A stretch of 64,000 bases of DNA from Burkholderia sp. 8Y. Its GTDB lineage: Bacteria; Pseudomonadota; Gammaproteobacteria; Burkholderiales; Burkholderiaceae. The position numbers were made by a program, and so were the translations under genes. Positions 35,751 to 43,360 of the stretch are shown in pieces (positions within the stretch are counted from its first letter, which is position 1; each line of letters begins with the position of its first letter). The notes under the pieces are model-generated. The model was not told the DNA's origin, searched no databases, and was given only the letters and a program-made list of their open reading frames with translations. The DNA lies in the NCBI RefSeq assembly GCF_902506145.1, contig NZ_LR733519.1, forward strand, positions 1,542,158 through 1,606,157, given 5' to 3'.

Positions 35751-36539
35751 ATGGATCTGCAAATCGGCAACAAGCTCGCATTCGTGTCCGGATCGACCAA
35801 GGGAATCGGTCATGCCATTGCGGTCGCGCTCGCGCGTGAAGGCGCGCGCGTGATCGTGAACGGACGCGCGCAATCGTCCGTCGATGCCGCGCTCGACAAG
35901 CTGCGCCAGCTCGTGCCGGGCGCGCAAGCCGAAGGTTTCGCGGGCGATGTCTCCGACGCCGCGCAAGTCGAGGCGCTCGTGGCGCGCTTCCCCGAGGTCG
36001 ATATTCTCGTGAACAACATGGGCATTTTCGAGCCGAAGCCGTTCGAAGACATTTCCGACGACGACTGGCTGCGTTTTTTCAACGCGAACGTGATGTCGGG
36101 TGTGCGGCTTTCGCGCGCCTATCTGCCGAAGATGAAGGAGAAGAACTGGGGCCGCGTGGTGTTCATCAGCAGCGAGAGCGGCATCCAGATTCCGGTCGAG
36201 ATGATTCACTATGGCCTGACGAAAACCGCGCAACTCGCGCTGTCGCGTGGCCTCGCCGAAACCTGCGCGGGCACCGGCGTGACCGTGAACGCGGTCCTGC
36301 CCGGCCCGACGAGTTCCGAAGGCGTGACCGAGTTCGTCGAGAAGCTGTCCGGCGGCAAGAGCATGGAGGATGTCGAGAAGTCCTTCTTCGAGGAAGCGCG
36401 GCCGAGTTCGCTCCTCAAGCGGTTCATCACGCCCGAGGAAATCGCGAGCATGGTGGTGTACGTGTGCTCGGCGTTGTCGTCGGCGACGAACGGCGCGGCG
36501 TTGCGCGCGGACGGCGGCGTGGTGCGCGCGGCGTTCTAG
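35751..36539 (+). CDS. Short-chain dehydrogenase/reductase
   Basis: The 262-residue SDR has the cofactor motif SGSTKGIG near residue 14, NNMG in place of NNAG, an active-site Ser in FISSESG and the Tyr-Lys pair in HYGLTK. The presence of Arg in NGR after the second strand suggests NADP preference. A strong AAGGAG precedes the ATG. The substrate is unknown. The TAG stop shares a CTAG tetranucleotide with the stop of the convergent UdgX gene, so transcripts of the two may overlap. Confidence 0.9.
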   Translation: MDLQIGNKLAFVSGSTKGIGHAIAVALAREGARVIVNGRAQSSVDAALDKLRQLVPGAQAEGFAGDVSDAAQVEALVARFPEVDILVNNMGIFEPKPFEDISDDDWLRFFNANVMSGVRLSRAYLPKMKEKNWGRVVFISSESGIQIPVEMIHYGLTKTAQLALSRGLAETCAGTGVTVNAVLPGPTSSEGVTEFVEKLSGGKSMEDVEKSFFEEARPSSLLKRFITPEEIASMVVYVCSALSSATNGAALRADGGVVRAAF

Positions 36540-37969
36540 CCCGGCTGCGTCTCTGCGGCCAGCGACCGCGCCTTCGCGAGCGCATCGACGATATCCGCGA
36601 TGGTCTTGTCCCGCGCGGTGTCGTCAAGTTGCCTGAGCGCGTACGACGGGTGATACGTGGCGACGATCAGCTTGTCGCCATACGGCACGACGCGCCCGAC
36701 GTGCGCCCGCAAGGTCGCGCGCTTGCCGAGCAGCGCGGTGAGCGCCGTCGCGCCCAGCGTGACGATGACGCGCGCCCTGGTTTGCTCCAGCTCGCGTTCG
36801 AGCCAGTACGAGCACGCTTCGACTTCCTGCTGCGCGGGCGTCTTGTGCAGACGCCGCTTGCCGCGCGGCTCCCACTTGAAGTGCTTCACGGCGTTCGTCA
36901 GATAGACGTGCTCGCGCGGCACCTGCGCCTGGCGCATGGCGTCGTCGAGCAACTGGCCGGCGGGGCCGACGAATGGCTCGCCTTTCAAATCTTCCTGATC
37001 GCCCGGCTGCTCGCCGAGCAGCATGATGCGCGCATCGGCGGGGCCCGCGCCGTGGACGGCTTGCGTCGCGTGGCGCCAGAGATCGCAGCGGCGGCAGGTG
37101 TCGAGCGACGTGGGCGCGTCGCGTTCCGGCTGCGCGTCCTGCGCTTCCACCTGCACAATCTTGCCGCCGAGCGCGCCGACCGCACGCGCCTGCGCGACAC
37201 GCCGCGCGCCGCCGCGTGCATCGCTGACGAGCTGCGGAATAAGCGCGCCTTCCGGCAAACCCTTCCAGAAGCGCACGGGCAACTGCTGATGCAGCACGGA
37301 TTCGTTCAGGCGCGCGGGGTTGAAAATGCTGCGGTAGTAGGTCATCCAGAGGTCTTCGGCGGCGTCGGGCGTGTCGGAAGCATGGTCGGATGCGAGCGCG
37401 CGGCGGCGCTCGATTTGCAGACGCTCGCCGTTCCACATGGCCGCGCCCTCGGGCGTCGTGATGAGCCAGCTCGACTGCCCCATGCGCGCCGCGAAGTGAT
37501 CCGCGCTCCAGGCGAGCACGTCGTGATCCGGCTCGTACCACGCGACGTATTCCGGGGGCCCAAGCGACGCATCGCGCTGACGAAAGCGCACATACGCGAT
37601 CATGTCGTGCTGCGCGCGGCGCACCGCTTTCGCCATCTTGTAGAGACGCGCGCCGTCTTCATCGGCAGCTGAGGCCACCGCGCGGTCGCCGTGCGTCCAG
37701 CGCCAGAGCACGCGATACAGAAAGCTCCAGCGACGCTCGTCGCGAAAATGTGCGGCGTCCCTGAGCAGCGCGGCGAGCTCGCGCGAAACGCGCACCTGCG
37801 CGGCATCGGCGGACGGCGCGGCGTTTTCGGTCGATGCGGCGAACAACGTGGGGGCGTCGCTTTGCTGCGTGCGCCATTCGATCGACTCGGGCGCCAAGTC
37901 TTGAGCGAGCGCGGCGAGCGCCGCGCTGCGCCAGGCTTCGAAGTCGTCGTCGATCGTGATGACGTGCAT
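36536..37969 (-). CDS. udgX: DUF4130 domain fused to UdgX-type uracil-DNA glycosylase
   Basis: The 477-residue protein joins an N-terminal DUF4130 (TIGR03915-like) domain, ending in MTYYRSIFNPARLNESVLHQQLPVRFWKGLP, to a C-terminal family-4-type uracil-DNA glycosylase. The latter shows CRRCDL (iron-sulfur cysteines), GEQPGDQEDLKGEPFVGPAG, the UdgX-specific loop KRRLHKTP and the ATYHPS motif. In UdgX the loop histidine bonds covalently to the DNA after uracil removal. The role of the DUF4130 domain is unknown. The ATG at 37969 lies two bases after the stop of the radical SAM gene, so the two are translationally coupled and both fall under the LexA box upstream. Confidence 0.93.
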   Translation of the reverse strand: MHVITIDDDFEAWRSAALAALAQDLAPESIEWRTQQSDAPTLFAASTENAAPSADAAQVRVSRELAALLRDAAHFRDERRWSFLYRVLWRWTHGDRAVASAADEDGARLYKMAKAVRRAQHDMIAYVRFRQRDASLGPPEYVAWYEPDHDVLAWSADHFAARMGQSSWLITTPEGAAMWNGERLQIERRRALASDHASDTPDAAEDLWMTYYRSIFNPARLNESVLHQQLPVRFWKGLPEGALIPQLVSDARGGARRVAQARAVGALGGKIVQVEAQDAQPERDAPTSLDTCRRCDLWRHATQAVHGAGPADARIMLLGEQPGDQEDLKGEPFVGPAGQLLDDAMRQAQVPREHVYLTNAVKHFKWEPRGKRRLHKTPAQQEVEACSYWLERELEQTRARVIVTLGATALTALLGKRATLRAHVGRVVPYGDKLIVATYHPSYALRQLDDTARDKTIADIVDALAKARSLAAETQPG

Positions 37970-37971
37970 CG

Positions 37972-39183
37972 CTAAATGAGCGAAAGCTGCACCGGCTGCG
38001 TGGCAAGCGCCTTTCGCAAAAGGTCCGACGACGCCTCGGCGAGCGGCGGCCGATAGTCCTCGGTCACGACGAACGGCTTGACCTTGTCCATGCCGCAGCG
38101 CAGCCGCACGAGATCCGCGTAGCGCACGCGCCGCGCCCGGCGAAGCTCCGCGATGCGTTTCGCGTTGCGCATCCCGATGCCCGGCACCCGCGCGATCATG
38201 CGGACCGGCGCGGCGTTCAGATCGACCGGAAAACGCTCGCGATGCGCGAGCGCCCATGCGAGCTTCGGATCGACGTCGAGCGGCAGATTGCCTGCATCGC
38301 CCAGCAATTCGGCCGCGTTGAAACCGTAGCCGCGCATCAGAAAGTCGGCCTGATACAGCCGATGCTCGCGCAATAGCGGCGGCGCTTTCGACGGCACGCC
38401 GGACGGACTGTCCGGAATGGGACTGAAAGCCGAGTAGTAGACACGCTTCAACTGATACGAGCCATACAGCGTTTCGGCGGTGCCGAGGATGGTGCGATCG
38501 TCCGTTTCGTCCGCGCCGACGATCATCTGCGTGCTTTGACCCGCCGGCGCGAAGCGCGGCGCGCGCGGCTCGGCTTCCGACTCCTCGCGTGCGACGCGGA
38601 TATTGCCCATCGCCAGCTTGATGGTGCGGCCGCTTTTCTCCGGCGCGAGCCGCTCAAGACTAATTTCCGTCGGCAGTTCGATATTGACGCTCAGACGATC
38701 CGCGTAGCGCCCCGCTTGCGCGATCAGGCCGGGATCGGCGTCGGGAATCGTCTTCAGATGAATGTAGCCGCGGAACTGATGCTTCTCGCGCAGGGTCTTC
38801 GCCACGAGCACCAGTTGCTCCATGGTGTAGTTCGACGAACGAATCACGCCCGAACTCAGGAACAGGCCGTCGATGTAGTTGCGACGATAAAAGTCCAGCG
38901 TGAGCGTGACGACTTCTTCGGGCGTGAACCGGGCGCGCGGCACGTTGCTGGAACGCCGGTTGATGCAGTACTGACAGTCGTACAGGCAGAAGTTGGTCAA
39001 CAAAATTTTGAGCAGCGACACACAACGGCCGTCCGGTGTGAAGCTATGGCAAATGCCCGAGCCCGTGCTCGCGCCCAGCCCCTCGACGCCGCGCGACTCC
39101 CGCTTGGGCGCGCCGCCGCTCGCGCACGATGCGTCGTACTTCGCGGCATCCGCAAGAATTTCGAGCTTTTCGGACAGTTCCAT
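37972..39183 (-). CDS. Radical SAM protein of putative DNA modification/repair family
   Basis: The 403-residue protein has the radical SAM cluster motif CLYDCQYC near residue 66 and a C-terminal helix-hairpin-helix (ARVPGIGMRNAKRIAELRRAR) able to bind DNA. It fits the TIGR03916-type family that is nearly always next to DUF4130 or UdgX genes. It probably repairs or alters a DNA base using a 5'-deoxyadenosyl radical, but its substrate is not known. The ATG lies 13 bases after a perfect LexA box, so the gene should be SOS-inducible. The UdgX gene follows with a two-base gap. Confidence 0.93.
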   Translation of the reverse strand: MELSEKLEILADAAKYDASCASGGAPKRESRGVEGLGASTGSGICHSFTPDGRCVSLLKILLTNFCLYDCQYCINRRSSNVPRARFTPEEVVTLTLDFYRRNYIDGLFLSSGVIRSSNYTMEQLVLVAKTLREKHQFRGYIHLKTIPDADPGLIAQAGRYADRLSVNIELPTEISLERLAPEKSGRTIKLAMGNIRVAREESEAEPRAPRFAPAGQSTQMIVGADETDDRTILGTAETLYGSYQLKRVYYSAFSPIPDSPSGVPSKAPPLLREHRLYQADFLMRGYGFNAAELLGDAGNLPLDVDPKLAWALAHRERFPVDLNAAPVRMIARVPGIGMRNAKRIAELRRARRVRYADLVRLRCGMDKVKPFVVTEDYRPPLAEASSDLLRKALATQPVQLSLI

Positions 39184-39196
39184 CTTGGCTATGATA

Positions 39197-39212
39197 CTGT
39201 ATATTTATACAG
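39197..39212 (-). promoter_or_regulatory. LexA (SOS) box upstream of the radical SAM/UdgX operon
   Basis: CTGTATATTTATACAG fits CTGT-N8-ACAG, the LexA consensus of gamma- and betaproteobacteria, and is flanked by TA on both sides to give a 20-base near-palindrome (39195-39214). It overlaps a TATAAA-like -10 element and lies 13 bases before the start codon, an ideal place for repression. Confidence 0.92.
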
Positions 39213-39278
39213 TACGCTAATGGTGATGCAGGAAGTTTGCAAACTGCACGGTATCAGCCACATTGCGGCGCCGCGCCT

Positions 39279-39638
39279 TTATTTCAACGGATCATGGCCC
39301 CAGTTCATCAGCGAGTAGCGCCACTTCGTATGTTCGATATCGCCGTGCGGGTGCTGCGCGAGGTGGCGCTTCACATAGCCGGTCACCTTGCGCATGTGAG
39401 CGTAGTCGTCGGCATGCAAATCGCTCTTCTTTGCGCCGAGCAATTCGATAATCCGCCGCCCCGACTGATGCCCTACCGACTCCGCGTTGCCATCCTTCTG
39501 GCCGACAGCACGCGAGTCATCCGTCTCGAGCCATTTTTCCAACTGATGCGCCGTCATGTTGACGAGCGTTTTGAACTCGTCGTACGTCGCCTTATCGTCG
39601 CCGTCGGACGATTGTCCATGTGTCTCATGCGTGGTCAC
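39279..39638 (-). CDS. DUF3140 family protein
   Basis: The 119-residue acidic, soluble protein has the DUF3140 pattern: FKTLVNMTAHQLEKWLETDDSRAVGQ, then SVGHQSGRRIIELL, and a C-terminal helix reading MRKVTGYVKRHLAQHPHGDIEHTKWRYSLMNWGHDP. This resembles small SPOR/SAP-like DNA-associated folds, but no function is established. It is upstream of, and on the same strand as, the SOS-box operon, yet ends 66 bases before the box, so it is probably separate. Confidence 0.85.
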   Translation of the reverse strand: MTTHETHGQSSDGDDKATYDEFKTLVNMTAHQLEKWLETDDSRAVGQKDGNAESVGHQSGRRIIELLGAKKSDLHADDYAHMRKVTGYVKRHLAQHPHGDIEHTKWRYSLMNWGHDPLK

Positions 39639-39777
39639 GTGCGCGCTCCATTGGTCGATTCATCGGCATCGTCAGGGTCGAGCAAGCGACGCTCCAGCGG
39701 CGAAGCTGGCTGGCGTGGCGCGTGCGGGACGGGCGTGCTTGCCGTGATTCGACGAGCACTTTTGCGGAGAACTCCTC

Positions 39778-39999
39778 ATGCGTTTTGACTACAAGAATTT
39801 CCATATCGACTGCACAGCACGCCACGACGAAGACGGCAGCTTCTACGCACACGCCCGCATCACCAGCGCGCCCAACGAACACACGCCGAACGTGGAGGTC
39901 CACGAATCCGGCGACCTCGATTCCTTCGCGAACGAATGGGACGCGCTGCATTGCGCGCGGGCGTGGGCCATCGAATGGTGCGACGAGGCGCTGGCTTGA
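39778..39999 (+). CDS. Small hypothetical protein, 73 aa
   Basis: The 73-residue acidic protein (MRFDYKNFHIDCTARHDEDGSFYAHARIT ... EWDALHCARAWAIEWCDEALA) looks like a compact beta-beta-alpha domain. The Trp/Cys-rich C-terminal helix is typical of small Burkholderiaceae proteins of unknown role. GGAG precedes the ATG by nine bases, and codon use matches neighbours. No family is named. Confidence 0.65.
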   Translation: MRFDYKNFHIDCTARHDEDGSFYAHARITSAPNEHTPNVEVHESGDLDSFANEWDALHCARAWAIEWCDEALA

Positions 40000-40143
40000 C
40001 GGCATCGGCCTGCCTTCCAAGGTGTTTCGGTCAAATGCGCGGACGCTTACAGGCGCGGCACACGGATTGCAGCGTGTAAGCCGCGACGCCGCCCAGGCAG
40101 AACGAAACGGCGCGCATCAAACCACCAATTCAAGGGAGGCACC

Positions 40144-40476
40144 ATGAAGAACGCCAAGAAGAGTTTGCTCGTATCCGCCATGATCCTGAGCCTGTCCGGC
40201 GCCGTGTTTGCGCAGGGCGCGGGCGGCGGTGCAGGTGGGGGCGGCGCAGGCGCTGGCGGTGCGGGCGCGGGCGGCGGCACGGCCGGCGGCAATGGCGCAG
40301 GTCAGGGCGGCACCGGCATGGGCACCCCGAACGCGAATGGCACGACCGGCGCAACCTCGGGCGCATCCGGCTCCTCCACCATGGGTTCGGGAAGCAGCTC
40401 GAGCAGCAAGATGAACAAGATGCACAAGAAGAGCGGCTCGGGTTCGTCCAATGGCGGCACGTCGAGTTCGGAATAA
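40144..40476 (+). CDS. Secreted glycine/serine-rich low-complexity protein
   Basis: The 110-residue product has a Sec signal (MKNAKKSLLVSAMILSLSGAVFAQ), then a Gly/Ala-rich run at residues 25-55, a Thr/Ser-rich run, and a basic patch KMNKMHKKSGSG before a Ser-rich tail. It is probably an unstructured periplasmic or surface protein. The GGGAGGCACC ribosome site is strong. The Gly-rich part encodes short GGCGCG-type repeats that could vary in number. Confidence 0.8.
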   Translation: MKNAKKSLLVSAMILSLSGAVFAQGAGGGAGGGGAGAGGAGAGGGTAGGNGAGQGGTGMGTPNANGTTGATSGASGSSTMGSGSSSSSKMNKMHKKSGSGSSNGGTSSSE

Positions 40477-40881
40477 CGGTACTTGCTTTTAGTAGAAGCC
40501 CGGTTCGCCTCGCTGCTTCCGCGGACCGGGTGTCCTCATGCCTCGGGGCCGTTCGTCGCCTCTATCTCCCTCCTTGCGCATCCCTTCCATATAGGGATTT
40601 CGCGTCTTCCTCCCAGCCCTTACTGTGTGCCTGCGCGGTTTCTGATCGCGCCTGACGGACACGACAATCTCGCGGCATCGCCTTCAACGGTTCGACGGGT
40701 CCGTTTGCGTCGTTGCGCCTTCGGCATTGCATTGCGTTCGCTTTGCGGCGATCGCGCTCGATGCCGCTTCCGTTGCGCGCTCGCATCGCAAGACTTCAGG
40801 GCGCGCGGTTGATCCAACGCTGCATGGAGTCCGAGAACGTGTTCCCGGCTGCTTGCGCATTCGTTTTTGAGGAGCCGGAAC
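40477..40881. other. Intergenic region with weak terminator-like hairpin
   Basis: These 405 bases contain no credible gene. A 10-bp stem with one G-T mismatch (40499-40508 and 40521-40530) lies 22 bases past the Gly-rich gene and could end its transcript, without a T-run. Frames on both strands here have skewed Arg/Cys-rich products typical of shadows. Confidence 0.4.
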
Positions 40882-41178
40882 ATGAAGACGAAGTTGACCC
40901 CGAAGATCGTTGCGATGATGGCGGCCTGCGCGCTTGTCGCGGGCATCGGCAACGCCCGCGCCCAGGGCATGCCTGAAGCCGCGCAACAACTCGTGCAGAC
41001 AATGCGGCCAATGGACACGCCGCGCACCGCCCCGCAAGCAGACCCGGCAACGGGCGACTCCACTGTCGACGAACACGCCTACGGCGGCACGAGAAACGGC
41101 ACGAGCGTGTCGGCTGGCGGACGCAGCGCGGACGGATGCAGCGGCCAGCCGCGCTGCGACGTGTTCTTTGGTCAGTGA
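40882..41178 (+). CDS. Small secreted hypothetical protein, 98 aa
   Basis: The ATG at 40882 follows GAGGAGCCGGAAC and begins a Sec signal (MKTKLTPKIVAMMAACALVAGIGNARAQ). The mature part of about 70 residues is polar and ends CSGQPRCDVFFGQ, with two cysteines that could form one disulfide bond in the periplasm. No family is recognised. Confidence 0.7.
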   Translation: MKTKLTPKIVAMMAACALVAGIGNARAQGMPEAAQQLVQTMRPMDTPRTAPQADPATGDSTVDEHAYGGTRNGTSVSAGGRSADGCSGQPRCDVFFGQ

Positions 41179-41412
41179 GCGCAACGGCGCGCGGGACAAG
41201 CCTTGCGCCGCCGATCTTTTAGCCGTCGAACGCCTTTCAGCATTCCGGCGCGGCCAGCGTTGCACTGGCGCGCGCCTGACTCGGCGTGTGCATGACAAGA
41301 GCGTTTGCGCTCCTAGCGATGACTCGCGCGTACGCTGCAACCGCATCGGCTCGAGCGCGCCTTCCTACAAAGTCTTTGCGACACTCGGCCTTTCGCAATG
41401 GCCGCCACCGCG

Positions 41413-42372
41413 CTACGCCACCTGCGGCGTGAGCGAAAACCGCGCGCTCACCGACTCTCCCGGTGCAAGCACGCCGCCACCTTTCAACGCCTGCTCGACA
41501 TCGAGGTTCACCCAGTCCGCGACGTTGCTGACCGGCTCGACGCACAGCAGCGACCCGTGGGACGACGGCGCATAAATCACCGTGAAATCGAACGGCGCTT
41601 CCGCGCGCAACGTGACCGAGCGATGCTCGCGCGGCCACGCAATCGTCGCCTCGCGCGACCATCCTGCGAAGTTGTTGTCGAGATCGAAGGCATCGGCGGA
41701 CATGCCTTGCGGCGAGGCGAGCGCATCGATACACGGGTGCGGGCCGGCGTGCGTCGGCAAAGGATCGGGCGTCGTATGCCACATCGACGTCACGCGCGAA
41801 TGCACATAGGTGTGCGCGGTGCGCGGAAAGTACGGATGATGGCCGAGGCCGAACGGCATCGGCCGATCGGAGAGATTGCGCATCGACATCGTGACGGTCA
41901 GCGACTGCGCATCCAGCGCGATGTCCTGCGCGGCCTCGAACGCGAACGGCCAATGGTGGGCGGCTTCATGCGACGGCTCGTGCGTGAGCGTGAGCCGTGC
42001 GCTCGCCTGCGACGCGGCATCGACACGCCACGGCCGCCGCCATCCGATGCCGTGCAGCGCATGAGGAAAAGCGTTGCCGTCGCCGGACAGATCGACGGGC
42101 GCACCGTCGAAGGTGAAGCGCGCATCGCGGATGCGATTGCAGTACGGCACGAGCGGAAAGCTCGCCATGCCGAGCGGATTGCGCGCGGCGAGCGCATCGA
42201 CGGTCGCCGGACGCAGCCAGTGCAGCGCACCGCCTTCGTGCGGCTCGCGGGCGTCGAAGAAAGCGGCGATCGCGCCGCCGACATGCGGCGCCAGAAGCAC
42301 GCGCCGCGCGCCGTGGCGCAATTCCACGAGCGCGCCGGCGGCAGGCGTGGACGCGGTTCGATCGGCGCTCAA
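41413..42372 (-). CDS. Aldose 1-epimerase (galactose mutarotase family)
   Basis: The 319-residue protein has the mutarotase fold with the catalytic His region LGHHPYFP and the C-terminal Glu in LCVEPVSNVADW, plus NPLGMASFPLVPYCNRIRDARF near the start. It interconverts sugar anomers. I place the start at a TTG at 42372 whose last two bases overlap the TGA of the dioxygenase gene (TTGA), because similarity begins just after it and the longer frame to 42519 is Arg/Ala-rich shadow. The coupling with a dioxygenase gene and the divergent LacI/ABC locus suggests that it serves the same imported sugar. Confidence 0.87.
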   Translation of the reverse strand: MSADRTASTPAAGALVELRHGARRVLLAPHVGGAIAAFFDAREPHEGGALHWLRPATVDALAARNPLGMASFPLVPYCNRIRDARFTFDGAPVDLSGDGNAFPHALHGIGWRRPWRVDAASQASARLTLTHEPSHEAAHHWPFAFEAAQDIALDAQSLTVTMSMRNLSDRPMPFGLGHHPYFPRTAHTYVHSRVTSMWHTTPDPLPTHAGPHPCIDALASPQGMSADAFDLDNNFAGWSREATIAWPREHRSVTLRAEAPFDFTVIYAPSSHGSLLCVEPVSNVADWVNLDVEQALKGGGVLAPGESVSARFSLTPQVA

Positions 42373-43169
42373 TATGCGAACTGCCGGTAGTTTTCGTCGA
42401 AGATGCGCTGCGTGCGCTCGACCACCGGGTTGTAGCGCAACAGCCGTTTCGCACGCGGCGGCAAGTCGGCGAGCACGGCGCGCGGCACGTCGATATGCAC
42501 CTCGGGCCGGAAATACCACGCGCGGCTATAGCCGATGACGACCATCGGACGCGGCTCGTCGGTGTAATTTGGCGTGCCGCGATGCAGCCCGCGCACATCG
42601 CGGATCATCACGTCGCCGACGCGCATCGGCACGCGCTCGGGCGGGAAACGTCCATCGGCGAGGCCCGCGAGGGCTTCTTCGCGTGAGATGCGGTGCGTGC
42701 CGCGCGTCGTTTCCAGCGAACCGTTGCGCTCGTCCACATCGACGAGCGGAAAGTTCACCGCAAGCTGAAACGACGGCGTTTCGGGCGCGTCGTCGAAAAG
42801 CGGCGGCGTATCGCGATGCCAGTCCTGAAAGTCCGAGCCGCGCACCGGCGTATCCGTGGCGAGCTGGCACATGACCGGATCGCGCCCCGCCACGCGCTCG
42901 ACAATGCCGACGATATCCTCGTCGCAAATGATCGACGGATCCGCGAATTCGCCTTCGAACGGCAAGGTCACGTAATACCGGCCCGGCCCGCGATTGCCGC
43001 TCGCCGACGCCTCGCGCGCCGCATCGACGTGCGGCTGCAACAGCGGCGCGAACGCGTCGCGCCACGCTTCGATCTTCGCGCGGTCGAAATGATCCGGCAG
43101 CAGCACAAAGCCGTCTCGCTCGAACGCTTGTGCAAGCGCGTCTCTCGTCGTCTCGTCGTATCGGCCCAT
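42369..43169 (-). CDS. Phytanoyl-CoA dioxygenase (PhyH) family Fe(II)/2-oxoglutarate oxygenase
   Basis: The 266-residue protein has the iron triad: HRD in FQDWHRDTPPLF near residue 120 and the distal His in RGLHRGTPNYTDEPRP near residue 193, whose Arg binds 2-oxoglutarate. The family hydroxylates varied small molecules and is not limited to phytanoyl-CoA. The ATG at 43169 follows AAGGAG. It diverges from the LacI regulator across 190 bases containing two candidate operators, and its stop overlaps the mutarotase start. A sugar- or sugar-acid-directed oxidation is inferred, not shown. Confidence 0.88.
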   Translation of the reverse strand: MGRYDETTRDALAQAFERDGFVLLPDHFDRAKIEAWRDAFAPLLQPHVDAAREASASGNRGPGRYYVTLPFEGEFADPSIICDEDIVGIVERVAGRDPVMCQLATDTPVRGSDFQDWHRDTPPLFDDAPETPSFQLAVNFPLVDVDERNGSLETTRGTHRISREEALAGLADGRFPPERVPMRVGDVMIRDVRGLHRGTPNYTDEPRPMVVIGYSRAWYFRPEVHIDVPRAVLADLPPRAKRLLRYNPVVERTQRIFDENYRQFAY

Positions 43170-43236
43170 GCGCCGCTCCTTTCGGTCGTGAATCGATCGA
43201 AAACAAGAATGGCATGGCTGTAATCCGGTCGTCAAT

Positions 43237-43250
43237 ATTATTAGTAATAG
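43237..43250. promoter_or_regulatory. Candidate LacI-family operator A
   Basis: TATTATTAGTAATA is a palindrome with 12 of 14 positions symmetrical, close to the dioxygenase promoter. It shares the TATTAGT half-site with operator B. Confidence 0.55.
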
Positions 43251-43306
43251 TCCGTGAAAACCCTCAGCCGGCAGCGTTCGGGCTAGGTAGTTTCCGTGTT
43301 GTTCAT

Positions 43307-43320
43307 CACTAATATTAGTG
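43307..43320. promoter_or_regulatory. Candidate LacI-family operator B, perfect palindrome
   Basis: CACTAATATTAGTG is a perfect 14-base palindrome 41 bases before the LacI gene start, in the divergent region. Even-length palindromes with a central dyad are typical of LacI/GalR operators, although the usual central CG is replaced by AT. Confidence 0.7.
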
Positions 43321-43360
43321 GTAACTTCTTTCGCCAAGCCTCATACGCCGCTCGCGTCCG

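Noticed and set aside
39237..39788. 183-codon plus-strand frame
   Set aside because: It is a shadow of the DUF3140 gene on the minus strand.
40684..41346. 220-codon minus-strand frame
   Set aside because: It overlaps the small secreted protein gene with a good ribosome site and signal peptide. Its own product is Arg/Ser/Ala-rich and motif-free.
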